A stretch of DNA of 48,769 nucleotides from Alphaproteobacteria bacterium (GTDB lineage Bacteria > Pseudomonadota > Alphaproteobacteria > Rickettsiales > JABCZZ01). The stretch lies in NCBI GenBank assembly GCA_013286285.1, contig JABDGA010000008.1, positions 1-48,769 on the forward strand, written 5' to 3'. Every line of letters starts with the position of its first letter. Position 1 is the stretch's first letter. The notes under the pieces are model-generated. The model had not been told where the DNA came from. It was given only the letters and a program-made list of their open reading frames with translations, and did no database searches. The position numbers and the translations under genes were made by a program. This document shows, one piece after another, positions 26,759 through 35,868 of the stretch.

Positions 26759-27211
26759 TCAATCTCGGCACCGTATGAGCCGTAAAACCCTGCGGAGCTT
26801 TGTGGCATCGCAGGGTTTTGTTAGGTAATCGAATATGCATAGGTCGTGCGTATTTTTCAGATAGCTAAAATGCTTATACTCCGTCAGGATAATGATAGGT
26901 ACGCTGCGTATTTCACCGCTCATGTCCGTCATATCGTTGAGCACCTCAAAGCCGTCCAAGCATGGCAGTCCTAGATCCAGCAGAATCATGTCCGGTGTCG
27001 GCCTACCTGCGAACACACCGCTACGCATAAGGTAGGGCAACACCTCGTTTCCTCTCTTCAGGCGCTCCAGCGTATAAGGAACCTGTATCTCGTCGAGCAT
27101 CATCTTGATGTAGGCGGCATCACTGGAATTATCCTCTACCAGCAGGATATTGTATGGCACAGCAGTATTATAGAAAAATGCATTGGACAATGTCTGTGCA
27201 GTCTGGATCAT
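26759..27211 (-). CDS. Stand-alone receiver (Rcp1-type response regulator)
   Basis: From ATG 27211 the protein has about 150 residues, a single receiver domain with no output module. It shows ILLVEDNSSDAAYI, phospho-acceptor D79 (ILLDLGLPCLDG), Thr in IIILTEYK and K132 in YLTKPCD. Relatives such as cyanobacterial Rcp1 take phosphate from phytochrome-type kinases. The start could also be TTG 27223, which touches the stop of the preceding receiver gene; the two are one operon. A hairpin (26784-26819) lies within the last codons. Confidence 0.88.
   Translation of the reverse strand: MIQTAQTLSNAFFYNTAVPYNILLVEDNSSDAAYIKMMLDEIQVPYTLERLKRGNEVLPYLMRSGVFAGRPTPDMILLDLGLPCLDGFEVLNDMTDMSGEIRSVPIIILTEYKHFSYLKNTHDLCIFDYLTKPCDATKLRRVLRLIRCRD
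26784..26819 (+). terminator. Hairpin shared by the Cys-rich gene terminator and the receiver C-terminus
   Basis: An 11-bp perfect stem (AAAACCCTGCG / CGCAGGGTTTT) with a 14-base loop lies about 50 bp after the stop of the plus-strand gene at 26088-26735. The plus strand ends the stem in TTTTGTT, so it could end that transcript. It lies inside the last codons of the convergent receiver gene, so one sequence serves as both. Confidence 0.5.
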
Positions 27212-27223
27212 AAAAATGCTCAA

Positions 27224-27610
27224 TTAAATCGTTGTTGCCTGCTCAATCATGAACTTAATTACAAAGCCGCTTTCCTTTCCCTTTTCCACACAATGCCTTG
27301 CCCCGCACAGGATAGCCTGCTGCCGTAGCTGGGGATCATTCACCCCGCTATAGACAATAATCGGAATATCCGGGCGGCTGCCATGCAGGGCCGATACGGT
27401 TGCAACCCCGGTGCTATCCAGCAGGTTCAAATCCAGAAGCATCAGAGAGAACGATTCGCTGTCCAGTGCAGCGAGCGCATCGGCAAGGCGTGATACGGTC
27501 GTAAAGTCATAGCGGATAAAAGAAAGGGATGTTCCCAGCATCTGCTGAATAAGACAGGCATCGCTTGCACAGTCTTCCACCAGAAGAATCTTCTGTATAT
27601 CAAGTGCCAT
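27224..27610 (-). CDS. Stand-alone receiver, first gene of a two-gene operon
   Basis: From ATG 27610 the protein has 128 residues, one receiver domain. E12 and D13 (ILLVEDCASDACL), phospho-acceptor D60 (MLLDLNLLDSTG), Ser in VYSGVND and K110 (CVEKGKE) are all present. There is no DNA-binding or enzymatic output. The frame is open to 27667, but the added residues are not receiver sequence. A perfect CtrA box lies 51-65 bp upstream of the ATG. It is followed directly by the second receiver and is divergent from the kinase cluster at 28056. Confidence 0.87.
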   Translation of the reverse strand: MALDIQKILLVEDCASDACLIQQMLGTSLSFIRYDFTTVSRLADALAALDSESFSLMLLDLNLLDSTGVATVSALHGSRPDIPIIVYSGVNDPQLRQQAILCGARHCVEKGKESGFVIKFMIEQATTI

Positions 27611-27660
27611 AACAGAATTTACATGCTTAGGTTTATTATATTCATAATAATACAATTTTA

Positions 27661-27675
27661 TTAACATATAGTTAA
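27661..27675. promoter_or_regulatory. CtrA box upstream of the receiver operon
   Basis: TTAA-CATATAG-TTAA is an exact TTAA-N7-TTAA match, located 51-65 bp upstream of the first receiver start. CtrA often regulates chemosensory and two-component genes in alphaproteobacteria. The surrounding DNA is AT-rich. Confidence 0.55.
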
Positions 27676-28055
27676 AATTGTAATTCTATTATAAATAAAA
27701 ACTTATAGTTGTTTTTATGCTGATATTATAAAGTTTACGATTTCGATCCTGAGTGTAGTGTCTCACGCGGTGATTTACCTCTTTTTTTACTCCAGAGCCT
27801 TCCTGTCCTGCACGAGAAAACACTACACCCCAATATAATGGCTAGTATGCTTTTCGTTTCACGCCTGCAGTGTTTTAGCCGTATTACCCATAGTAAACTT
27901 TGCGTGAAACGGCACACTAGCTTAAGTATATTACCCGCTTACACATATGTTAAAAATACAACTATAGATTTATTTATATATGCCAAATTGAGATTCCAAC
28001 TTTACTTACTATCTCAATACGTGTATTTATAAATATATATTATAGGATAAGTTGA
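27676..28055. other. Divergent intergenic region with two dyads
   Basis: This 380-bp stretch between the receiver operon and the kinase cluster has no plausible gene. It holds two separated inverted repeats: GTGTAGTGT (27753) with ACACTACAC (27820), and GCTAGT/CGTTTCACGC (27841, 27855) with GCGTGAAACG/ACTAGC (27902, 27916). The remainder is AT-rich and likely carries the promoters of both operons. Confidence 0.6.
27841..27921. repeat. Interrupted dyad, possible regulatory site or cruciform
   Basis: Left arm GCTAGT then CGTTTCACGC; right arm GCGTGAAACG then ACTAGC. The paired blocks are symmetrical about a 37-base centre. It lies 135 bp before the receiver gene at 28056. The arms are too far apart for a simple repressor site, so a cruciform, an RNA structure or two bound dimers are options. 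Confidence 0.45.
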
Positions 28056-28514
28056 ATGAATATTTATGCTAGCCTTATTGAAATTCTGCTTGTGGAGGAT
28101 AATCCTGGGGATGTGGAACTCATGCATGAAGCATTCAGTGATTCAAAAATCAGCAATAGCATACATGTTACAGGGGACGGAGAGGCAGCGCTGGATTTTC
28201 TCTACCAACGCAATGGTTATGAAAACGCTGTGAGACCGGATGTCATATTTCTTGACATCAACCTGCCTAAAAGAGATGGTAAGGAAGTGTTGAATATCAT
28301 TAAAAATGATCCTCTCATTAAAGCTATACCAGTCGTCGTCATGACCGGCTCGGCAGCGGAGCGTGACATCCTGAAAAGCCATCGGATCCACGCCGATTGT
28401 TACATCACGAAGCCGGTGACGCTGGCTTCCTTCCTGGAAGTCATACGATCCGTGGGGGAGTTCTGGCTGGGAGCAGTAAAACTTCCGCCGCGTTCCGTCG
28501 AGCAAGCAGCATAA
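28056..28514 (+). CDS. Stand-alone receiver (Rcp1-type) before a histidine kinase
   Basis: This 152-residue single receiver shows ILLVEDNPGDVELM, phospho-acceptor D67 (VIFLDINLPKRDG), Thr in VVMTGSA and K119 (YITKP). The DNPGD and LDINLPKRDG patterns are typical of Rcp1-like partners of phytochrome-class kinases. It is followed after 9 bp by the kinase gene, so it is very likely the kinase's first phosphate target. The sequence ends in a short basic/Ala tail. Confidence 0.92.
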   Translation: MNIYASLIEILLVEDNPGDVELMHEAFSDSKISNSIHVTGDGEAALDFLYQRNGYENAVRPDVIFLDINLPKRDGKEVLNIIKNDPLIKAIPVVVMTGSAAERDILKSHRIHADCYITKPVTLASFLEVIRSVGEFWLGAVKLPPRSVEQAA

Positions 28515-28523
28515 AGGTGGTGT

Positions 28524-29276
28524 ATGGCAACGCAGGACCCGATATTGCCAGACCCACTTGAAGCCGTAAGAAACGAACTTAATGACTTTACCTATACCGT
28601 ATCGCATGACTTAGGCGCGCCGTTGCGTTCAGTGGTCAGCTTCTCCAAACTGATACAGCAAAAATATGAGCACTCCCTCGATGATAAGGGCAAACACTAC
28701 CTCGAATTCGTGACAAGCGGCGGCGAAAAGGCGCAGGCGATGCTGCAAGGACTATTGCAGTATTCACGCCTGCGCACCCAGGCAAAGCCGCCGGAACCCG
28801 TCAATATTTCCGCGCTTGTCGAAAAATGCCGAATTGCATTGAAGGACAGAATTTCCGCGTGCGCTGCGTTCCTGATTGCCGATAGCCCCCTTCCTATCAT
28901 AGAGGCAGATCCCGATCAGTTGTTCATGCTTTTCATGGCGGTGCTCAATAACTCCCTTACCTACCGCAGGCCAGATGTTGCGCTGCGCATCGTGATTACC
29001 GCCTCCGAAACACAGGATAACTGGAAGTTCACCATTGAGGATAACGGCATCGGTATCCCTGCAGCGCAAAGTACGCGTATTTTCGGCCTGTTCAAGCGCC
29101 TGCATACGGATGAGGAGTATGCCGGCATCGGAATGGGCCTGACACTTTCCCGGCGTATTGTCGAGCGTCATGGCGGCACCATTGGCACCCTACTCGCGGA
29201 AAGCGGCGGCGTGCTGTTATGGTTTACATTGGCAAAATCACAGACGCATCACCCAAAGGAGGCTTCCCGTGACTGA
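28524..29276 (+). CDS. Soluble histidine kinase, phytochrome-class catalytic core without sensor
   Basis: The 250 residues consist only of the dimerisation/phospho-acceptor domain (H28 in YTVSHDLGAPLRS) and the ATPase domain (N143 in LNNSLTY, DNGIGIP at 173-179, GIGMGL at 201-206). The segment FKRLHTDEEYAGIGMGLTLSRRIVERHGG is characteristic of bacteriophytochrome-type kinases. Neither a membrane helix nor a PAS, GAF or PHY domain is present, so the input must come from another protein or from the receivers. The downstream GTG overlaps its stop codon by 8 bases, which implies translational coupling. Confidence 0.92.
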   Translation: MATQDPILPDPLEAVRNELNDFTYTVSHDLGAPLRSVVSFSKLIQQKYEHSLDDKGKHYLEFVTSGGEKAQAMLQGLLQYSRLRTQAKPPEPVNISALVEKCRIALKDRISACAAFLIADSPLPIIEADPDQLFMLFMAVLNNSLTYRRPDVALRIVITASETQDNWKFTIEDNGIGIPAAQSTRIFGLFKRLHTDEEYAGIGMGLTLSRRIVERHGGTIGTLLAESGGVLLWFTLAKSQTHHPKEASRD

Positions 29277-31026
29277 CTCCCTCCCCTCACTTGTCCGGAT
29301 ATTACTGGTTGAGAACTCACCGGATGACGCAGCGCTTTTTCGTGCCTGGCTCGAAGAATCTGACAACAAGACATATGAAATACACCATGTCGGCACCGTG
29401 GCTGGCGCACAAATTGCGCTGGGGAAAGGTACATTTCAGGCAATTATGCTGGATCTGTCGCTACCGGATGCCGATGAACTTCATGGGCTACAGATCATTC
29501 ATAATATGGCGCCGACAGTTCCTATTATCATCCTGACCGGAAACGATAACGAGTATCTGGCGCTTGAAGCGGTGGAAAGCGGTGCGCAGGATTACCTGGT
29601 CAAGGATAAAATGGACAGTGAAAGCATACGGCGAGCCATACATTACGCCATCCACCGAAAAACCTTTGAAAGCAGCATCCTCCATCAGGCGAATTTCGAC
29701 AGGCTTACCGGCCTGGCAAACCGGATGCAATTCGATAGCCGCCTGAATATAGCGCTGGGTCGCACTGCACGATCCGGGGCAGGCATCGCCCTCCTGTTCC
29801 TCGACCTGAACGGCTTCAAGCAGATCAACGATACGTTCGGACATCCGGCAGGGGATCAGGTACTCAGGGAAATCGGCCGCAGGATTAGCAGTTGTGTCCG
29901 CCCTTACGATACGGCGGCACGGCTGGGCGGCGATGAATTCGCGGTGCTGGTGGAAGGCATCTCGGAAGAGCGTGACTGCATGACGGTCGCGCTCAAGCTG
30001 ATCCAGGAAATTAGCGCGCCGATAACCGTAGACACGCAGGAAGTGACGGTAGGCGTCAGCATCGGAATTGAAGCCTGCACCGATGCGGATATCCTGACCG
30101 CGGAGGAGATCATCAACCATGCCGATAACGCGATGTACTCGTCCAAACTCAAAGATGGCAGCAGCTATTGTTTCTATACCCATGATATGGAAGAAACCAA
30201 CAAGCGGCGCATACGGATGGAAACGGAGCTGCGCAAAGCCATCGCCCATGAAGAGTTGACGCTCTGCTACCAGCCCAGGCAGTCGCTTGTCACCGGAAAA
30301 AGCTGCGGCGTGCAGGCGCTGATACGCTGGAACCATCCCGAACGCGGCCTCATGCTGCCGGGGGAATTCATCGGCATCGCCCAAGACATACACATGCTCG
30401 AACAGATCGAAGCATGGGTGCTGCGTAAGGTATGCCAAGATATACAGCGGTGGCACGATATGGACCTGCCCTTTATCCAGGTGTCCGTCCATCTTTCCTC
30501 CAAGCTCTTTGAGTCGCCAACCTTCATTAAAATGATGCAGTCCCTCATTGAGGAAAATGCAATCGATACCGATCAGATATCGCTCGAATTGCCTGAAAAA
30601 GTATTTCTGCTTCCCGACGCGGCGCATGCTTGCATCCTGGCTGAACTTTACCGGCTGGGCATCAGCGTCACCATGAACCAGTTTAATATCCAGACGTCTT
30701 CCCTGCAGTCGCTCAAAGCCATGGCGCTCAGCGAAATAAAGCTCGGGCAGGATTCCGTGGAATATATCGGAAGCAATAGCAAGGATAGGCTGGTGGTAAA
30801 AGCCATTATAGGCTGTGCGCATTCTCTGGGACTGAGGGTGATAGCCTGCGGTGTGGAGTCTGAATCCCTGCGCGATATTCTCAAGGAAGAGCGCTGTGAC
30901 ACTATTCAGGGCTTCATCTTCAGTCGCCCCATGCCCGCAGCCTATCTCGAACATTGGTTACAGAATGCAGGCGATCTGCCGCTATCACCCCATGCGGTTC
31001 CTGATCAGTCATTACAGTATAACTAA
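29269..31026 (+). CDS. Receiver-GGDEF-degenerate EAL protein (diguanylate cyclase response regulator)
   Basis: The start is GTG 29269, chosen because AAAGGAGG lies directly upstream; it overlaps the kinase stop. Of 585 residues, 8-125 are a receiver with D62 (IMLDLSLPD) and K112 (YLVKDK), and about 140-300 a GGDEF domain. The latter has an intact active site (RLGGDEF, 218-224) and the inhibitory I-site RPYD at 211-214, so it should make cyclic di-GMP. About 320-570 is an EAL-like domain lacking key residues: the EAL glutamate position reads VQALIRW, and the DDFGTG loop reads NQFNIQ. That domain is probably a binding or regulatory module, not a phosphodiesterase. It overlaps addB by 4 bp at the convergent 3' end. 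Confidence 0.93.
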   Translation: MTDSLPSLVRILLVENSPDDAALFRAWLEESDNKTYEIHHVGTVAGAQIALGKGTFQAIMLDLSLPDADELHGLQIIHNMAPTVPIIILTGNDNEYLALEAVESGAQDYLVKDKMDSESIRRAIHYAIHRKTFESSILHQANFDRLTGLANRMQFDSRLNIALGRTARSGAGIALLFLDLNGFKQINDTFGHPAGDQVLREIGRRISSCVRPYDTAARLGGDEFAVLVEGISEERDCMTVALKLIQEISAPITVDTQEVTVGVSIGIEACTDADILTAEEIINHADNAMYSSKLKDGSSYCFYTHDMEETNKRRIRMETELRKAIAHEELTLCYQPRQSLVTGKSCGVQALIRWNHPERGLMLPGEFIGIAQDIHMLEQIEAWVLRKVCQDIQRWHDMDLPFIQVSVHLSSKLFESPTFIKMMQSLIEENAIDTDQISLELPEKVFLLPDAAHACILAELYRLGISVTMNQFNIQTSSLQSLKAMALSEIKLGQDSVEYIGSNSKDRLVVKAIIGCAHSLGLRVIACGVESESLRDILKEERCDTIQGFIFSRPMPAAYLEHWLQNAGDLPLSPHAVPDQSLQYN

Positions 31027-32376
31027 CCCCACTCTTTCACCCGCGCCAGATGCGCATAGTCATTATACCGCCCGCTATAGGCCGGAACCGGCATCGCGCG
31101 ATAAGGAAAATCCGGGTTATTGTATTTTTGAATCAAGGTTTCCAGTCCCTGTCTCGCCGTCTTTATCAGATCAACAATTTTTTCAGGAGGAATCTTTTTA
31201 ATCCTCCCTCCCTCTCCCCCCCCCCTGCAATTGCCAGTATTCAAGAGAGGCTATTTTTATGGGAGGAACGCTGCCCCCGCTTTCACTCCGCGAAACCTCC
31301 CCTGCAGGATCGTCGGCTATACCTTCTCCGCATCTTCTCGCACCTTGCTGTAATTCTTGCATAATCACCGCCAGCAGCAGCAACTGGCTTGCAAGCCCGT
31401 TCTCTATATCCATAGTAGTTGGCAGCGCCCCGGTTTTATAATCAATAATCGCCAGGATTCCGTCTTTATACTCCTCTATACGATCGGCGCGGCCTTTAAG
31501 GGTGAAGTTTCCAAACGCGCATTTTCCGTCCACTTCCGTGGCAATCTGCTGGATCGCCGGACGCCGTCCACGTTCGCACTGGAGAATGAATTCAGCTATC
31601 TGCACGAAACGCGGCCACCACAACGCCCGCACGCGATCATTCTGCAACAACGCCTGCAACGCCTCCTGTCCGTATTGCAGCAATGTTTCGTAAGGCTTAT
31701 CCGGCAGGACGGAGGGGTAGGCACGGACAAACGCCTCAAGCGCCTTATGCGCCGAAGTGCCGAAATCCGCTCCATTCAATTCGCGCATCATGGGATCCAG
31801 CGGATATAAATCCAGAATCAGCGCTGCATACAGCGCATACGGATTCCTAAGCCACGTCTCCACCTGCGTCACGGATATCGTCATGGGTCTTGCGGCAAGC
31901 GGCGGTTTGGGCACGGGCGCAGCCACCGGAACGACTTTAGCAGGAAAATCGAGAAGCCTGACCCTCTCACACCACGCATTATCTTCTATCAGGGACTGGG
32001 CGAAGAATTTGGCAAGCAGCACATCCAGCTTCAGCAACCAGCGTGATGGCGTGGTTTTCGTTCCGCCCGTTTTCTCCGCACGCGTAAGATAGACTTCCGG
32101 AGCGCTCGCCAACATGAAGAAGTCATGTGCAGCAAGGCCGATGCTTCGCTCCGGCGCGGGCAGGCCAATCCCGGCGCGCATGGGACGATTGAGCCAAGGA
32201 TCGGCAGTGATGTCTGGCGGCCAGCTTCCTTCATTGAGCCCACCCAGTATAATCCGGTCACAGGATTGCATCCTCGCTTCCATCGCCCCCAAAATCTTCA
32301 GACGTGGATGGTTCCCATACTCAGGACGGAACACCTGGCCTGCCAGCAAGGTGTCGAAGATCTCCGGATAGCTTGG

Positions 32377-32410
32377 AGTTGCAGGTTGCAGGTTGCAAGT
32401 TGCAAGTTGA
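32377..32410. repeat. 7-bp periodic repeat inside addB, site 1
   Basis: GTTGCAG/GTTGCAA units repeat with a 7-bp period. On the addB strand they encode LATCNLQPAT. Because 21 bp make seven codons, such arrays can stay open in several frames. Sister sites in addB are at 32511-32541, 32609-32638 and 33098-33125. Confidence 0.8.
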
Positions 32411-32510
32411 ATCTCGGCCAGCAATTTAGAAATAGTCTCTGCCTCAGGGCCATCCCATAGCCCATCTCCTGCAAGGGCTTCCGCACATTGCAGGTGAGCG
32501 GCGACGAGAG

Positions 32511-32541
32511 GTTGAAGGTTGCAAGTTGCAGATTGCAGATT
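32511..32541. repeat. 7-bp periodic repeat inside addB, site 2
   Basis: Four or five units of the GTTGCAA type in the same direction as site 1, encoding NLQSATCNLQP on the addB strand. The third and fifth units have drifted (GTTGCAG, ATTGCAG). Confidence 0.8.
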
Positions 32542-32608
32542 AGCAATGAATGGGGAAAATGCTTTCTCAATATTTTGCATTAATTGCTTCACCCCATCCG
32601 AAACACCA

Positions 32609-32638
32609 CTTGCAACTTGCAACTTGCAACCTGCAACC
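32609..32638. repeat. 7-bp periodic repeat inside addB, site 3
   Basis: CTTGCAA units, the reverse complement of sites 1 and 2, encoding VAGCKLQVAS on the addB strand. Together with site 2 it could form a long imperfect stem in RNA or single-stranded DNA. Confidence 0.8.
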
Positions 32639-33097
32639 GACTTGCGCAATACCAGCAGCTCATATTCCCGCGCCGCTTCCAGACACGCAATACGTTCCAT
32701 CCCCGACCTTGCAAGCGGATGCTTGAGCAGCGAGACCAGCTTTACCGCATCCATACCGCTTGCCGCGACTTCCGCCACCAGCCGCAGGAAGACGGCGATA
32801 GGGGTCTGCAGCAATGGCTGACCTGCCGAGTCATCAAGGGTGACGCCGAAGCGTTTCATGATGGCGCATACACGGCGGGCAAGCGCACGGTCATGGGTCA
32901 CAAGCGCCGCCGTTTTCCCCGGATGCTCGAGCGTCTCACGCAGCATCAGCGCTATGACGCCCGCCTCTTCCTGAATATCCGTGCAGATAATCCGTTTCAT
33001 TCCCTGCAAGGCCTTGGGCATATCCATATCCAACGCCTGCCAGCCCTCCAGCATTTCCGCCGGACGCATGATTTCAGAGAGCAACTTGACTCGCTCT

Positions 33098-33125
33098 TTG
33101 CAACCTGCAACCGGTAACCGGCAAC
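33098..33125. repeat. 7-bp periodic repeat inside addB, site 4
   Basis: TTTGCAACCTGCAACCGGTAACCGGCAAC region, encoding RLPVAGCKE on the addB strand. Units are more degraded than at the other sites, so this may be an older insertion. Confidence 0.6.
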
Positions 33126-33997
33126 GTATCTCCTGCGCCTCATCCACCTTCAGCCTGCGAAGCAACGTATGCATTCCCCATTGCGGGTGGCTTTCAGTAA
33201 TATTTTCTAAATATGCTTCTCCTGCCTGCGTATCAAAACCCGGCAAGACAATCATGCCCTGCGGCATGGCGGCAACGCTGGCGATGACGTCGGCGCTCGC
33301 CGGAATACTGCCGGTAGTCCCCGCCACTATCACCGGGTGTTCCGGCGGGGCATCACGCCAGCTTTTCGCCAGAGCGACGAGTATCTGATTACGGTAACTG
33401 GCACCGCTCACCATATTTTCTTCCTTCGCGATCTGCGGCCAGTATTCCGAGATGATTTTCAGAAATTCTACCGTTATCTGCCAGTGACTGGCAAAATCCT
33501 CCGGCACCAGGCGAATAAGATCCTTTAACGCAACCTGCTCGCGCTCCAGCTCATCAAACAGCCGCGCCAGCTCCTGCGCCAGACGCAGCGCATGATCCAT
33601 ACGGGAATGGTTATGGCGTTGAATAAGCTGTGCGATGATGAACAGACGTTTAAAATCGAATTGCTCCGCAGAAGGAGGGGCAAGATCCAGGTTACGGGTT
33701 GCCAGAAGCATCCCTTCATCGACATCGCCAATAGGTTGCAGGCGCGGCAATAATAAAGCCTTGCCGCCACTTGCACGTAGAAACGCATCGCGCAGGGCAA
33801 TGCAGGCACGGCGGGTGGGAAGCAGCATCAAGACGCGTGATAATCCGGTAGGCGTAGCATCACACTTCTCCAGCACCCATTGTGCCAACGTATCGGTAAA
33901 AGGAGAATCGGCAGGAATGGTATAGATGTTGTTGGGCATGATGGAACCCTATATCATCTTCACTTCTTCGTCATTCCCCGAATTTGCCAGACGAAAA

Positions 33998-34957
33998 TTA
34001 AGCACTGGCCTGCGGAAAAGGCTTATCCGTTACTTCCGGCGGCAGCTTGAAACGGGTGTTTTCGGTGATACCTTCCAGCCGTCGCACTTCGGACGGACGT
34101 AAATCCCGCAGGTGCGCTATCACGTTCTCCACGAGGACTTCCGGCGCGGAGGCCCCCGCGGTGATGCCGACCGTGCTGGCACCGTCAAGCCATTCCGGAT
34201 GAATCGCAGCGGCATCGTCAATCAGATAGGAAGTCACACCCATTTCCTCCCCCATATCGCGCAGGCGGCTCGAGTTGGAGCTGTTCGCCGATCCGATAAC
34301 CAGTATCAAATCCACATGCTGTGCTAACTCGCGCACCGCATTCTGCCGGTTCTGGGTCGCATAGCAGATATCGCGCAGATCGGGGCCTTTAATCGTGGGA
34401 AATTTTACTTTAAGTGCAGCAATGATTTCCCTTGTATCGTCCACGCTGAGCGTCGTCTGGGTGACATAAGCGAGGTTATCGGGATTCTTCACCTGGAGGG
34501 AAGGTATATCCTTCACCGATGCGATCACCTGCATAGGCTGCTTCACCCGCCCTACCGTTCCTTCTACTTCCGGATGCCCGACATGGCCGATGAGAATAAG
34601 CTCACGGCCTTCGGCCTCATAACGCTGCGCTTCCTTATGCACTTTCGTCACCAGCGGGCAGGTCGCGTCAATGATCGGCAGATCACGCAGCTTTGCGGAA
34701 TTCTCGACTTTTTCGGAAATGCCGTGCGCGCTGAACACGGTAATCGCGCCATCGGGAATCTGGCTTACCTCATCCACAAAAATTACGCCCTTGCCACGCA
34801 AATCTTCCACCACCCATTTATTATGAACTATCTCATGGCGCACATAGACCGGCGGCCCATAAATCGTGAGCGCCTTCTCTACAATCTCGATGGCGCGCTC
34901 CACCCCCGCGCAGAATCCGCGCGGCTGGGCGAGTATAATGGTCAGTTTATCCTTCAT
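33998..34957 (-). CDS. ispH: 4-hydroxy-3-methylbut-2-enyl diphosphate reductase
   Basis: This 319-residue iron-sulfur enzyme (LytB) carries out the last MEP pathway step to IPP and DMAPP. The three cluster cysteines are in [15 protein letters not shown] and [10 protein letters not shown]. Substrate-binding histidines are in RHEIVHN and LIGHVGHPE, and the [10 protein letters not shown] motif is present. It overlaps the thiG end by 11 bp and is translated from the same transcript as thiG and probably thiS. The C-terminal extension ([16 protein letters not shown]) is typical of alphaproteobacteria. Confidence 0.97.
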   Translation of the reverse strand: MKDKLTIILAQPRGFCAGVERAIEIVEKALTIYGPPVYVRHEIVHNKWVVEDLRGKGVIFVDEVSQIPDGAITVFSAHGISEKVENSAKLRDLPIIDATCPLVTKVHKEAQRYEAEGRELILIGHVGHPEVEGTVGRVKQPMQVIASVKDIPSLQVKNPDNLAYVTQTTLSVDDTREIIAALKVKFPTIKGPDLRDICYATQNRQNAVRELAQHVDLILVIGSANSSNSSRLRDMGEEMGVTSYLIDDAAAIHPEWLDGASTVGITAGASAPEVLVENVIAHLRDLRPSEVRRLEGITENTRFKLPPEVTDKPFPQASA

Positions 34958-35726
34958 GTATCATTCCTTTTTCTGGGCTGGAAGCACTGGCAACATTGCG
35001 CCTGCCCATCCTGCCTGCCTTGTACGCCAGCCTTCCGGCAATTACGGCATGCTTCATGGCAGCAGCCATCATGATCGGGTCCTGCGCCTCTGCAATAGCA
35101 GTATTAAGCAACACCCCGTCACAGCCCAGTTCCATGGCGATGCTGGCGTCCGACGCGGTGCCGACTCCTGCATCCACCAATATAGGCACGTTTGCATTTT
35201 CCACAATGGTACGGATGGCAAGCGGGTTCTGAATACCAAGACCCGAGCCAATCGGCGCGGCCAGCGGCATCACCGCGACGCAACCGGCAGTTTCCAGCCG
35301 TTTCGCCACCACCGGATCATCGCTGGTGTAGGCCATGACCTGAAACCCGTCTTTTACCAGAATCTCCGCTGCTTTCAGTGTCTCCTGTATATCGGGGTAG
35401 AGCGTTTTCTTATCGCCGATCACTTCCAGCTTCACCAGAGTCCAGCCCCCCGCTTCCCGGGCAAGACGCAGGGTACGCACCGCTTCCTCCGCCGTGAAGC
35501 ACCCGGCGCTATTGGGAAGATAGGTATAATGCTCCGGGTCCAGAACATCCTGTATCGAGCCCTTGTCGCCTGCAAGACTCACACGGCGCAGCGCCACCGT
35601 AATGATCTCAGCACCCGATGCGACAATCGCCGCCTGTGCCTGAGAAAAATCCTTATATTTTCCGGTTCCCACCAGCAGGCGCGACGTAAATCTTCGCCCG
35701 GCGATTATCAAGTCATCATTACTCAT
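34947..35726 (-). CDS. thiG: Thiazole synthase ThiG
   Basis: This 259-residue barrel enzyme makes the thiazole phosphate of thiamine from deoxyxylulose phosphate, dehydroglycine or an equivalent, and ThiS thiocarboxylate. Marks are [13 protein letters not shown], the catalytic lysine in [24 protein letters not shown] and [31 protein letters not shown]. Its start is separated from thiS by 142 bp that hold a composite palindrome. The 3' end overlaps ispH. Confidence 0.97.
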   Translation of the reverse strand: MSNDDLIIAGRRFTSRLLVGTGKYKDFSQAQAAIVASGAEIITVALRRVSLAGDKGSIQDVLDPEHYTYLPNSAGCFTAEEAVRTLRLAREAGGWTLVKLEVIGDKKTLYPDIQETLKAAEILVKDGFQVMAYTSDDPVVAKRLETAGCVAVMPLAAPIGSGLGIQNPLAIRTIVENANVPILVDAGVGTASDASIAMELGCDGVLLNTAIAEAQDPIMMAAAMKHAVIAGRLAYKAGRMGRRNVASASSPEKGMIHEG

Positions 35727-35774
35727 CTTGTCTCTTCTTTACTTAATCATTCTCCAAAGACCCACCCTCTCACC

Positions 35775-35862
35775 GTCATTGCGAGCGTAGCGAAGCAATC
35801 CAGATCTTACCACTGGGATAGGTTTCTGGATTGCCGCGCCGCCTGCGGCGGCTCGTAATGAC
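35775..35862. repeat. GTCAT...ATGAC composite palindromic repeat, thiS-thiG gap
   Basis: This 88-bp element starts GTCATTGCGAGCGTAGCGAAGCAATCCAG and ends CTGGATTGCCGCG...GGCTCGTAATGAC, so the halves pair over a long imperfect stem. The GCGAGCGTAGCGAAGCAATCC variant is widespread in alphaproteobacteria. It lies between thiS and thiG in the same operon and may affect their relative expression through RNA structure. Confidence 0.75.
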
Positions 35863-35868
35863 AAAATT

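Larger units (their letters stand above)
31023..33939 (-). pseudogene. addB: Double-strand break repair protein AddB, frameshifted near its C-terminus
   Basis: AddB works with AddA as a helicase-nuclease in recombinational repair. The N-terminus (VLMLLPTRRACIALRDAFLRA) and the C-terminal PD-(D/E)XK nuclease (LKGRADRIEEYKDGILAIIDYKTG) are clear. The main frame stops at 31198, shortly after EYWQLQGG. The usual AddB end (TARQGLETLIQKYN, GRYNDYAHLARVKEW) continues in another frame down to 31023. The switch is at a run of ten C (31216-31225); one base fewer restores a 971-residue protein. Several 7-bp-periodic repeats are inserted in frame (VAGCKLQVASG, LQSATCNLQP, IQLATCNLQPAT). It may be a sequencing error, a phase-variable tract or decay. 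No addA is adjacent. Confidence 0.85.

Noticed and set aside
29488-30954. 488-codon minus-strand frame opposite the GGDEF protein
   Set aside because: It is a shadow of the GGDEF-EAL gene with no domain features of its own.
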